From: Hevea brasiliensis
Lineage: Eukaryota > Streptophyta > Magnoliopsida > Malpighiales > Euphorbiaceae
Reading direction: 5' to 3'
NCBI RefSeq assembly: GCF_030052815.1
Contig: NC_079496.1
Coordinates: 36,419,593-36,483,592, forward strand
Length of the DNA stretch: 64,000 nt
Made by a program: the position numbers and the translations under genes. Under the pieces are notes generated by a model. It did not search any database and was not told the DNA's origin. It was given only the letters and a program-made list of their open reading frames with translations. How positions within the stretch are numbered: position 1 is the stretch's first letter; each line of letters opens with the position of its first letter. Positions 23,856 through 33,677 of this stretch are shown piece after piece.

Positions 23856-25252
23856 ATGACCAGAACAAGACCAGAAGAAGAAATTTTGGACTGTGATCTG
23901 GAGATAGACATAACTCTGAGAGCCATCAAGAGGGAAAGGAAACATCAAGAGCACGATCAAGAAAATCCTGAAATTCCAACCATAGCTGATAATAATGACA
24001 GACCAAGACTCTTGAGAGACTATGGAGCTCCATCTATCTAAGGATTTCAGCCTAGTGTCACTAGACCCACAGTAGAAGCCAACAACTTTGAATTAAAATC
24101 AGCATGGCTTCAAATGATTCAACAAACCCAGTTTGCGGGTTCACCAACAGAAGTTCCACATTATCACCTCCTGTGCTTTCTTGCCTTTGTGACACATTTA
24201 AGATGAATAGAGTGTCTGATCAAGCCATAAGACTCAGAGCATTTCCATTCTCCCTTCGAGACAGAGTAAGGAAGTGGTTACTTTCTCAACCAGCTGGAAC
24301 ATTCACCACTTGGGAAAACCTCTCACAAGCTTTTTTAGCAAGGTATTTTCCACCTGCAAAGACTACAAAATAGAGACTTGAGCTCAACACCTTCAGACAA
24401 AAGAAAGGTGAATCACTCTATGACGCATGGGAAAGATATAAAGACCTACAGAGGGAATGTCCACACCATGGCATAGAGGATTGGCTACTAGTGCAAAATT
24501 TCTATAATAGGTTACTACCCTCTACAAGGATCATAGTTGATTCAGCTGTAGAAGGTGACTTAATGGAGAAAACAGTGACACAAGCACTTGAACTTCTAGA
24601 GAGGGTTGCATACCATAATTATGAGTGGTCAAATGAAAGAGGAAATGCAAAGAGAACAGCAAGAGTCCTGGAAGTGGACGCCCTAAGCATGATAAATGCT
24701 CAATTTGATCAGTTCACAAGGAGGCTTGATAAAATGCAAGCCAATGAAGTAGGGATGAATAGTCAACATGAGGACAACTATGGAGGAGGATATTCAAAAT
24801 GTAACAGCTTTAATGAACCCTCTACAGAATAGATGAACTATGTGAATAATAGAAGAAACTTTAACCAGAGACAACCCAACAATCCATATTCAAACACTTA
24901 TAACCCTGGATAGAGGAACCACCCAAATTTATCATGGTCCAATCAATAGAACCATCCAATAAACAAGCAACAGGGGTACAAACCTCCAGCAACCCCTGAA
25001 TTTCAGAACAGAGGCCAAAACTTTGCACAGCCACCACCACCTCCTCAACCTCAGTAACCTAAACCAAAGATGACCATGGAATCCATGATAGAAGTGTTCT
25101 TAGTAGCTCAACAACAGAAGAATGAATTGATTAAATAGCTGACTTCCATAATGGACCAACTTGCTACCCCTAACAAGATGCTGGAGAATTAAATTACTCA
25201 GCAAGCAAGTTCTTCAAGTAAGGCTGCTGGTAAACTGCCTAGTCAATCGGAG
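23856..25252 (+). pseudogene. Athila B gag (capsid), decayed
   Basis: Starts MTRTRPEEEILD at 23856. A stop at 24039 is followed by the weak reading LQMIQQTQFAG in the same frame; the frame shifts before about 24200. From there capsid motifs run in one frame: DQAIRLRAFPFSLRDR, FLARYFPPAKTTK, GESLYDAWERYKDLQRECPHH, STRIIVDSA and QALELLERVAYHNYEW. In that frame premature stops fall at 24371, 24830, 24911, 24947, 25055, 25136 and 25190; most equal CAG/CAA/TGG with one C-to-T or G-to-A change. The Asn/Gln/Pro-rich linker after 24833 is usual for Athila gag. The role in the family is the particle shell; no functional product is expected. Confidence 0.85.
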
Positions 25253-26586
25253 ATGAACCCAAGGGAGCATTGTAAGGCAGTTACATTGAAGAGTGGGAGA
25301 ACTCTAGTACAATCAGAGAAAGAACCAACAGATGAGACCTTAGAAAAATCTGAAAGCCAAGCAGAGAAAAAAGAGGGAGAAGCCCAGAAAGATCAGGAAG
25401 AGGAAGCAGGGAAGAAAAAGAAGTTACCAGAGCCATACCAGCCTCCCCTACCTTTTTCTCAGAGATTTTAAAAAGCCAAATTGGACAAGCAGTTTGGGAA
25501 GTTTTTAGAAGTTTTACAGAAACTTTATATCAACATCCCCTTCACTGAAGCACTCTCTCAGATGCCATCCTACGCTAAATTTCTTAAGGAAATTCTGTCA
25601 AAGAAAAGAAATCTAGAAGACTATGGGACAGTAGCTCTAACAGAGGAATGCAGTGCCATACTGCAAAACAAACTACCTCCAAAGTTAAAAGATCTAGGAA
25701 GATTCTCCATACCTTGCCTCATTAGCAACAAGAAAATAGACAAGGCCCTCTGCGATCTTGGGACAAGCGAGAGTTTAATGCCTCTATCAACATGCAAAAA
25801 GCTAGAGATCGAAGAACTGAGGCCCACGACAATCTCATTTCAATTGGTTGATCGATCTGTTAAATATTCAATGGGCAAACTTGAGAACATCCCTATCAAA
25901 GTGGGCAAATTCTTCATTCCAGTAGACTTTGTTGTCCTTGAAGTGGAAGACGATGTTCAGATCCCTATCATTTGGGGAAGACCATTCTTGGCAACCGCCG
26001 AAGCCATCATAGACGTCAAAAATGGGTGACTAACCGTCAAGGTAGGAGAAGAAGAAGTGGAATATAACTTGTTTGACACAACGAAACACAAATTCGAACC
26101 TGATGAATGCTTCAAGGTTGACATAATTGACAAACAAGTTGAAGAGGAATTTCATAAGACATATCTTAATGATCCTCTTGAAGCATTTATTGTGCACAGC
26201 CACATAGTGAATGATGAAAACACAGAAATAGTAGCCTGTGTACAACAGTTAGCAGCTCATCCACCCCTACCACCCCTAGCTAAAGCCTCCGAGATGGACG
26301 AGTTAAAGGAGGAATAGCCCAAGATCAAGCTCCAGGAAAATGCCAAACAGGTAGAGGTTAAACCTCTCCCATCCTCGCTAAGGTACGCATTTCTAGACTC
26401 AAACTCTAAATATCCTGTTATAATTAATGCTAGCCTATCTAAGTTAAAAGAGGAAAAATTGTTAAGAGAACTTAGGATCCATAACAAGGCCATAGGGTAT
26501 AAAATAGAAGACTTGAAAGGAATCAACCCCTCGATTTGCATGCATAGGATACCCATTGAAGAAAACAGTAAACCCACTATCGAGCA
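25253..26586 (+). pseudogene. Athila B gag tail and aspartic protease, cut by the Ogre-like insertion
   Basis: Continues in the gag frame. A Lys/Glu-rich linker runs to 25468. The protease region follows at about 25481-26026, with MPSYAKFLKEILSKKR, LTEECSAILQNKLPPKL and the active-site stretch KALCDLGTSESLMPLS; the family norm is DLGAS. IIWGRPFLATAEAIIDV is the conserved C-terminal flap-side block. Stops lie at 25469 (TAA), 26027 (TGA, from CGA) and 26315 (TAG, from CAG). From 26318 the reading leads toward the reverse transcriptase (MHRIPIEENSKP) and is broken at GAGCA|TGTCGACACC. The same sentence resumes at 51046 (codons for Q-R-R-L-N-P), which shows that the insertion fell inside an Athila pol. 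Confidence 0.87.
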
Positions 26587-27213
26587 TGTCGACACCATAC
26601 TTTGGTCGATCTCTGAAATCAATAAACTTTGAAATCGATCCCCGTCACCAAGTCTACATTCGTTTCCGATCTCTCTTCATAGGGATCTAAATCGACACCG
26701 AGTCTCCTTACCTAACGATCACATTCCCGATCTCTCTCCAAAAAAAATCAAACCAATACTAAGTTTCCATATCACTCAAATCCTTACAGATCTCTTGAAC
26801 CAATTATTAAGCCTCTTGGCTAATTAGTCACATTTTCGATCTCTCGTCAAGCGAAATCAAACCAATATTAGGTCTTCGTGCCATCCAGTTTTATTTTCGA
26901 TCTCCCTTTTAAAATTTTATGGATAATCAAGTTAAGGCTTTAATCCGGTTTAATGATGCTTCCGATCCAAAGTGTTCAAATCAAGTTTCCAATTTTAATA
27001 ATCTTAAGTCCCATGCGGTGTTTGTTCAAAGCCGATCTCATGCTCACAATGTTTTCCGACCTCTTATTCTTAGATTAATAATCACTTTTAAGTTTGATGT
27101 TCTAATTGGTTCAGACAGTCAGGCACTTATACAAGTTAGATACTTTCTGATCTCATCCAGTCATTGAATAAAAGAAAGAACTTCATTTCATTTCAAAATA
27201 AAAAAAATACAAG

Positions 27214-29050
27214 TCATTCAGCTGGAGGATCACCCCCAGCCTGTTCTACATCTCGTTCACCCTCTCTATTACCCTCAGCCTCCTCCTCGCTATCCTCTTC
27301 TTCTTGGGGAGCCAGGTCCACCATCCAAGAAAAGTCCTCCTCGGGGTAACGCTTCATGAGTTCGGCCAAAAGGTCCCCGTGGGCGTTCACATAAGCACCG
27401 ACCTCCCTCGTCACTGCCTCTTCTTCTTTTGCCTTAAGTTCTGCAGTGAGGCGTGTGACATCAGCAGCTCGGAGCGCCCGAGCTTCTTCAAGAGCATGGG
27501 CCTATTCGGCCAATTTATCCTCATAGAATTTCATCCGCCCCTCAATTTCAGCTATATACTCCCGGGCGGATGAAAGTTGGGCTCGAGCAAAAGCCGCTTC
27601 CTGACCCACCTTCTGGATCTCCTACTTTAAATGATGAGCCTTTTCTCGGACGATATGTTGGTTCACCAAACTCTCCACATTGAGGCTCATAGTCTGGGTC
27701 AGGATATCATCGAGACTGTTCGGGGTTAGCCTATCCCGATCCTTTCGAAGGCAGATGGAGGCCCCCAAAACCTTAGCCAAACTCGGGTTCTCCCGAACAA
27801 TTCAGTTCTTCTCCTGGGAGTGGATCAGTACTTGAGCGCCGCGAGAAAGTGTCCTCGAGGTAGGTTGGGAAGGACCCCCTTCCGCACTTGAAGTAACTAG
27901 TGGAGGTGGTGGCGGCTCTTCATGTTGAGGAGGAGACCGGATCACTTCTACTTCAGGGATCGGCGGTCCCGAGGGTCTGGATGAGCCTCCCTGTATCTCC
28001 TCTGGGTCGTGCCTTGGCGTTTGAGAGGCTTCAGCGTGCTTCATCTCGCACACTTTTCTGGAGACCTCTCTCTTCCGCTTTCAGCTCTCCTTGGAAGCTC
28101 GCTGCTCGCCATACCTGTACAAAAGAAAAGTCAGTGAGTTTGTTAAGGCCCAAAGATCAGAGATATAGAAAGCACCGAGGCCGAGGTCAGAGAGCTGAAG
28201 CCCGCGTTCTTTGCCAGTAAATAGCTGCATTGTCCAATGATGCAGTTTGACCATCACCGCATCTAAACAGGAGAATTTTTTAGTGGCCGCCTGATCTTTC
28301 AACTCCATCACCATTATGCCCTCTTTCCTACTCAGGGTGATGCACTTCGGAAGTAATGGGCCCTGATGCAGCCAGATATGTGGGAAACCCTCAAAACCGC
28401 TCGGAACCTTGCTCCTCAGAATAAAAAAGATATTCTTCCAATTCTTCAGGGAGGAGGGCAAGTCGATAAAAAGCCCACAATGTGGTTTCGCCTGAAAGAA
28501 CCAGTATTCATCGTCCTTTCGACGAGTTAGCCTATGTAGCTCAGCGAACACCTTCACTGTAGGACTGAGTCCCTTAGCTCGGCAGAGACCTCTGAAGGCT
28601 ACTAGGATTCGCCACGAGTTCGGGTGAACTTGAGCTTTGCAGACTTGGTGGAATTTTAGAACTTCCTTGAAGAAGTCATCAAGAGGAAACCGCAGCCCGG
28701 CTTTTAATTACTCTTCGTATACCACGATCATATCATTTTCTTCGAAGAAGTGATCAGCTCGGAATCGCCATGGCATCTGATAAGTTCGTATGAATCGGGC
28801 CGAAGGTTATATTCTTGGCTAAACATTTGCAGATCAGTTTCTTGAAGGATTGACGGCAGCTCATCCACGGGAAGGTTTTCTCTCCCTGAGGGATGTGTCC
28901 ATCTTGAGGGTCCCACTTAACCACGGGTTGGAACAGAGGATGTAGGAGGATCAGATCGCCCGCGTGGTCCGACTACCTCAAGTTCATCAGACGACCATGA
29001 AACATGAATGGAAGGGGGCTCGCCGCTCTCTGACCCTCGGCACCGCTCAT
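27214..29050 (-). pseudogene. Antisense gene in the 5' LTR, like the plant 'putative gypsy-type transposon' family
   Basis: Read on the minus strand from ATG 29048-29050 (MSGAEGQRAASPLPF). It has a TATA box about 155 bp upstream. The reading is broken by stops and frameshifts near 28973, 28870 and 28700. Recognisable blocks: DELPSILQETDLQMF and EYNLRPDSYELIRCHGD, then LKAGLRFPLDDFFKEVL, VHPNSWRILVAFRGLC, ELHRLTRRKDDEYWFF and DLPSSLKNWKN. This matches, from memory, the N-terminal domain of PF04195-type proteins. A Pro/Ser-rich linker, a Lys/Glu/Ala coiled coil and an acidic end (RYPEEDFSWM, EEEDSEEEAEGN) follow to the stop at 27214. Function of the family is unknown to me. In other Tat elements such antisense ORFs lie between integrase and 3' LTR; here it is within the LTR. 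Confidence 0.72.
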
Positions 29051-29205
29051 TTTCAAAGAAAAGAGAGAAATTTAACTAAAGAAAATATCAAAACCCTTAC
29101 CGGAGTGTGATCGGTGTCGGAACAACTTGAAGAAACGAGAGAATTTTGGAATCGCTCGCGAGGTGCTGAAAATGACATAAGGGAGCAACTGGCTATCCCT
29201 TCCCA

Positions 29206-29213
29206 TATTTATA
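29206..29213 (-). promoter_or_regulatory. Antisense TATA box for the PF04195-like gene
   Basis: The minus strand reads GGGTATAAATATGGGA. The ATG of the antisense gene follows about 155 bases downstream, with a leader containing a GTAAGG that could be a splice donor. The box is also present in the 3' LTR at 47431-47438. Confidence 0.6.
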
Positions 29214-29496
29214 CCCGTCTGAGCATTCAATGCTCACGGTATCCCAAGCGACGCATCGGTCAGCGAAATTTGCCAGCTTTTTTGACACGTCGGAAGAGCA
29301 TTCTAGAAACTCATTAAATAGATAAGGGGAGATCAGCTAGTTAAAGATCGGCGAATTAAAGTAGATGTTCAGAATTATAGATCGGTTAAGGGATATTCAG
29401 TTAGGAATCGGATCGGATATGCACATTAGAGATCAGAAAGTAATTAATGCAATAATAATAAAATGATAATTGTCAAAATAAGATCTCATTTCCAAA

Positions 29497-29632
29497 GGGT
29501 CGGATTACATCATTTGGGCGATTTCAAGAGATCAGATTACATTAAAGGTCAGATCACATCATTTGGGTGATCTCTAGAGATCGAATTACATTAAAGGTCA
29601 GATTACATCATTTGGGCGATCTCTAGAGATCA
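29497..29632. repeat. Three 49-bp tandem units with a GATCTCTAGAGATC palindrome
   Basis: Units start with GGTC at 29498, 29547 and 29596; each reads GGTCNGATNACATCATTTGG. The second and third are followed by the perfect 14-base palindrome GATCTCTAGAGATC (29569-29582 and 29618-29631). The 3' LTR counterpart at 47721-47858 has the 16-base form CGATCTCTAGAGATCG. It lies between the two antisense units. Confidence 0.7.
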
Positions 29633-29686
29633 GCTGTACATCCTACATAGTAAAGACCTATGTCAAAGCCTAGTCTCGTGGCTGAA

Positions 29687-30106
29687 TCAAAAGATGTGTT
29701 TGATCGGAAAACCAGCCATCGACATCGGATAGATGTACAGCTCAGATGGGGTGACGATGACTCTCATGAAGATAGGAGAGGTCATCGTCAATGTTATCGC
29801 TTGGAACCGAGCCGCGGTCGATACACTCGATGTGGTGAGGAGCCTAATGAACTTTGAAGGGCAGTCACCAATGATAAGAGGGAAATTAGAGGTCTTCTCG
29901 CCCGAAATCAGTTCGCCAATTAGATCGGTCGCCCGACTCGAGATCAACACGACTGACATTCTTGATCTGGATTGGTAAATTAGTCCAGTTCTCCCATTGT
30001 CATCAAAGGCGGTTATTATGATTTTCTGATCCCTGAGATCGTAAATCTTCAGTCGGAAAGCAGAGAAAATAGCCGAAAAAAGATCAAAAGCAGTCGCCGT
30101 GGTCAT
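29687..30106 (-). CDS. Antisense 139-codon ORF in the 5' LTR, unrecognised
   Basis: On the minus strand, [19 protein letters not shown] opens at ATG 30104-30106 and runs 139 codons. A TATA box (CCTATATATATGCC) lies 85-95 bp upstream. Readable stretches are [34 protein letters not shown] and [16 protein letters not shown]. There is no signal peptide, zinc finger or catalytic motif that I recognise. The 3' LTR copy keeps the start and promoter but shifts frame after about 70 codons. Since the two LTRs derive from one template, similarity between them does not prove selection. A real small protein, the remains of a longer antisense gene, or chance are all possible; the promoter context favours one of the first two. 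Confidence 0.45.
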   Translation of the reverse strand: MTTATAFDLFSAIFSAFRLKIYDLRDQKIIITAFDDNGRTGLIYQSRSRMSVVLISSRATDLIGELISGEKTSNFPLIIGDCPSKFIRLLTTSSVSTAARFQAITLTMTSPIFMRVIVTPSELYIYPMSMAGFPIKHIF

Positions 30107-30189
30107 AATGTTACTGGAAAATTAGAACAGCAGGAGAGAGGGATGGAAATAGGAAGAAATGGAATGTGGGAGAAATTTTTGATCGAAGG

Positions 30190-30200
30190 CATATATATAG
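30190..30200 (-). promoter_or_regulatory. Antisense TATA box for the 139-codon ORF
   Basis: The minus strand reads CCTATATATATGCC, followed by a pyrimidine-rich leader and an ATG at 30106. It is kept in the 3' LTR at 48416-48426. Confidence 0.6.
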
Positions 30201-30840
30201 GAAGGGTTTGAGCATTTATTACTAGCGAAAATCGAAGCGGGTGCCTCGGTAATTGAAGTAATAAATGCTTTGACCGGATCAGCCCGGACGGAGGGGAAGG
30301 AGCTGAAATGGGAAAGATCGGGAGAGGGGCCCAACATGAGAGATCGGAAAAAGGCCATAATGGAAAGATCGGAAGGGATGAGAGATCGCAAAGCAAGAAG
30401 AGGATGAGACAACTTTCAATAACTGCCATCATAATCAGAGCCGAGGTAGTTAAAGCATTGCAGACGAGATCAAATCTCCACCGCACGCCTCATCTGCAGA
30501 ATCGCCCGCACTACTGACAGGTGCCAGGACATGTCATGACAGTCTTGTACATCTCGATCTCCACCATTGATCTAACTTGTAAGGATGAGTCCAGAGCCCT
30601 TGGATCAAAGAGAAGGCGACAAAACCGACGCCTTTTATTCCCAGCCCTTGGATCTCCCTTGACAAGAAAGTTTTGGAACCATTGGATTAGAAAGGAGAAA
30701 GGACAAATATTCTAGAGAGGATTTCAGCCGTTCATCTTGATTCTCCTTAATTCCCAAGCATCAGATCATGTCCTTTAAAATCTTAACCTTCCATCTCCCT
30801 TAAAGAAAATCCTGACCCTTCATTGGGAGCACCCGTGCCC

Positions 30841-30848
30841 TATAAATA
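30841..30848 (+). promoter_or_regulatory. Sense TATA box of the Ogre-like 5' LTR
   Basis: CCCTATAAATACCTGCATG is a strong TATA context and is repeated at 49066-49073. It would drive the genomic RNA from about 30870. It is about 650 bp from the divergent antisense TATA at 30190. Confidence 0.7.
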
Positions 30849-31847
30849 CCTGCATGAAAACTGTTGAAGGGGGACGAAAAAAGGGGTGGTGATTATAGTG
30901 GAAAAGCTCTGAAAATTGATTCAGTTTTGCTACTTTGCTATATTTTTAAGCTAGAAAAAACTTCAGAAACCAGTTTTTTAAAGTATTTTTTTCTTTGAAA
31001 GAGTGTTGGACACTGGAACTCTTGATTTTCAGTTTGTTCATTGCTCTGTGATACCCTTTCTTAGTTCCAGTTCTGTTTTCATCACTTTTATATCCACTTT
31101 TATTTTCCGAGCTCAATCTCATTCATTGCCATTCCGGTTCGATTACATTCTAACTTGGTATTCTTTATTTCAAGGCAAGCATTAGTCCCCAGACTATTAG
31201 CACGCAACTCTGCAACATTCGTGACTCCATAGTTAGTTCAATAGGTTCAACTTCCTACAGGTGAGTGTCTGAACCATTGTCCTATTCGATGTTTGTCTTT
31301 ATTTTCTTTTTTTTTATATTTGTAATTTTCTTTAAAGTTTGTCTTATGTTAGAAGGTCCCACGTAGGTGGTTATTCTCTTGAGTTTATCTTTTGATACAT
31401 CAGTTCATGTTATTTATTTGTTCTTGGTCTTTTATTATCTCTTAATGTAGGTGTTCTGGTTACGGGTAGCGTATAGGTAGTTTGATAAAATGTTGGTAAC
31501 TGTATCTTAACACAAGAGTTTCTTTAAATAAAAGTTCGGATAATAAATCGGAGAAAATTATAAAGACGAGCCACTAGACTAGCTCAAGAAGGTGACTGGG
31601 TAAGGTGGGGAGTCGGAGTAAAATCAAATTTTAGACTAGCAAATGAAATAGAGCAATTATGGCTTGCCGAAAGGTACTGGTAAGGCGACCACATAGGAGA
31701 TCAGTAAAAATTAAGTGTGGTTTCCCCTATCTAGTCACAAGGTACCGATTAGTTAAAAGAAGCTTAATCCGAGTTCCCAGTGTCTTCGGATGCCAGAAAG
31801 CTTAGCCTAAGATCCTTGCGCAATACGAACATAATTTAAGTTCAAGA

Positions 31848-32345
31848 GGTCGGGGGAGAGTTCTTACCTGATCCTCATCCAAACCAAATAGGAGATTGGA
31901 GGAGAGTTCTTATCCGAGATCCTTTATCAAAACTCTAAAATTAAATATTAAAGAGATCGGAGGAGAGTTCTTATCCGATTCTCAATTAAAAGTTTTAATA
32001 AATATTAAAGAGATCGGAGGAGAGTTCTTATCCGATTCTCAATTAAAAGTTTTAATAAATATTTAAAAAAGATCAGAGGAGAGTTCTTATCCGATCTTTA
32101 ATCAAAATTTTTAATAATCATTTAAAGAGATCGGAGGAGAGTTCTTATCCTATTCTTAATTAAGAGTTTTAATAAATATTTAAAGGGATCGGATGAGAGT
32201 TCTTATCCGATCTTCAATCAAAACTTTTAATAATCATTTAAAGAGATCGGAGGAGAGTTCTTATCCGATTCTCAACCAAAATTTTAATAAATATGTGGAG
32301 ATCGGAGGAGAGTTCTTATCTGAGATCCATCATAAAAAACTTTAA
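31848..32345 (+). repeat. Nine-copy tandem repeat in LTR (about 58-60 bp period)
   Basis: Nine copies of GATCGGAGGAGAGTTCTTAT, each followed by CCGAT and an AT-rich TTTTAATAAATATTTAAA spacer. Each unit holds GATCGG and its inverted partner CCGAT. The 3' LTR has the same array at about 50078-50570. Confidence 0.85.
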
Positions 32346-32814
32346 ATAGAGTATCCCCAGAGATCGGAAAAGCTTTTACCCGGATTTTCTCAAATTCAAA
32401 CTAAGACTGACTGTCATAAAGTAACCCCTAAATAAAGCGTCATACACCAACTCACTAAGGGTCGTCTCATTTATTTATGTATCTGGGTAACCCGAATTAG
32501 TGAAAAATCAAATATTCCCATTTATCAAAGGGATTAACATCTTCATCCTAACCCCCCCTAACTATCGATTTTAATAAAGAGCGTAAGGTTAAATCTGCTC
32601 ACCCTCATTGAGGGACGAGGTAGGGTGCCTAACACCTTCCCCACCCATTTACGGACCCCGAACCTAGAATCTCTATTTTTGAAGTGGTTTCAATTTAATT
32701 TATTTTCACAAATGGTTTTCTTTAATTTCCCTTAAAATTAAAGTGGCGACTCCTCACTCTTTTCCACTTCGGTGAGTGTTCATCTAGGCGACTACAAAAT
32801 ACCTTGCGATAGCT

Positions 32815-32832
32815 TGGTGACTCCACTGGGGA
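32815..32832 (+). other. Ogre/Tat-type primer-binding site
   Basis: TGGTGACTCCACTGGGGA, four bases after the LTR end. Ogre elements use a tRNA-Arg-type site of this kind; that assignment is from memory. Confidence 0.72.
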
Positions 32833-33677
32833 GTTAAAATATTTCCACCTTAACCCCGGTTCAGAGGTCCAAAGGCAGATTTAATTTTATGATCAAACCG
32901 TAAGTTAGGTGGGCTTAATTTACAAAATTCCATATGTTAATTATTGTTATTTTTGCTAACAGTTTTGCTTGTCTTGATTGTCTTATCTCCTACAACACTC
33001 TTTGTCTAAAAAAAAGAAAAAAAAACTCCCCCGTATTGGGAAGAGGTAAAGGTGTCCCTTCGCACACTAAATATTCACACAAAGTCCTCACACACTTCAG
33101 CCCTATACCTGGGCTTTCTCATCCTCTAGGAAAATAGGAGGGAGTCATGTAGCGGTACCCGTGGGTTTTACCCCATTAGTATCTGTGAAGGCTTCTGCTC
33201 AGATTGAAACTCGTTCTATTTATTGTGATACCCGTGGAACTCTCCCGTTAGTATCATGGTGGTAAAATGGGGCTCTACTGTTTACAGTGGGGGCAATTTG
33301 GGAACCTGTGGCTTTTAGAAATTTAGACCTTGAGCTAAACTATCACAATATCTGGAAGCCGTAGCAAACTACCTCATAAGATAGAGCTATCCAATTAGGT
33401 AGCACCTATTCGGTATCAGGACTCTCCTTATTTTAGGATAAAAGGGACATGCTTGCTCTCACCCTATTTTGTTTGTGTTTTCTTATGTTCTTATTTTTAA
33501 GGGTAATCTTGGATCATACTATTAGGAGGACCTACACACTTTCCTACTTTGATAAATGTGTAGGTGTTATCCTACCAACAGTATAATTCAAAATTACCTA
33601 AATTCGTCCTGCTAATAAATTTTCCTTGTAGGCATCACCGAATTAAGGTCTGTAAAATAATAAGCATCATTTTTAAC
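32833..33677 (+). other. Leader of the Ogre-like element
   Basis: About 850 bp between PBS and ORF1, without a convincing gene. Just before ORF1 it holds a TTTTCCTTGTAG|G context that could be a splice acceptor. Confidence 0.55.

Larger units (their letters stand above)
26587..32811 (+). repeat. 5' LTR of the Ogre-like element
   Basis: Runs from TGTCGACACCATACTTTGG to ACCTTGCGATA, the latter a variant of the 3' LTR end TTGCGACA. U3 takes up roughly the first 4.25 kb, judging by the sense TATA box at 30841. It contains antisense units at 27214-29050 and 29687-30106, a palindrome-bearing array at 29497-29632, and many GATCGG/CCGATC words. A nine-copy tandem repeat lies at 31848-32345 in the R/U5 part. 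The sense frames at 26919-27167 and 31003-31185 have no recognisable product. Confidence 0.9.

Noticed and set aside
26919..27167. 82-codon plus-strand frame in the Ogre LTR, with a similar one at 45141-45392
   Set aside because: Lies upstream of the sense promoter and is kept only as part of the LTR; no recognisable motif.
27214..29050. Interpretation of the antisense PF04195-like gene as a captured functional host gene
   Set aside because: Both copies are broken, the family is itself transposon-associated, and no exon-intron remnants of a specific host gene can be seen.
30103..30486. 127-codon minus-strand frame, present in both Ogre LTRs (also 48329-48712), hydrophobic and Ser/Pro-rich
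   Set aside because: It spans the antisense TATA box and leader of another unit, and its conservation is explained by LTR identity. A transcript starting at that TATA would not contain it.
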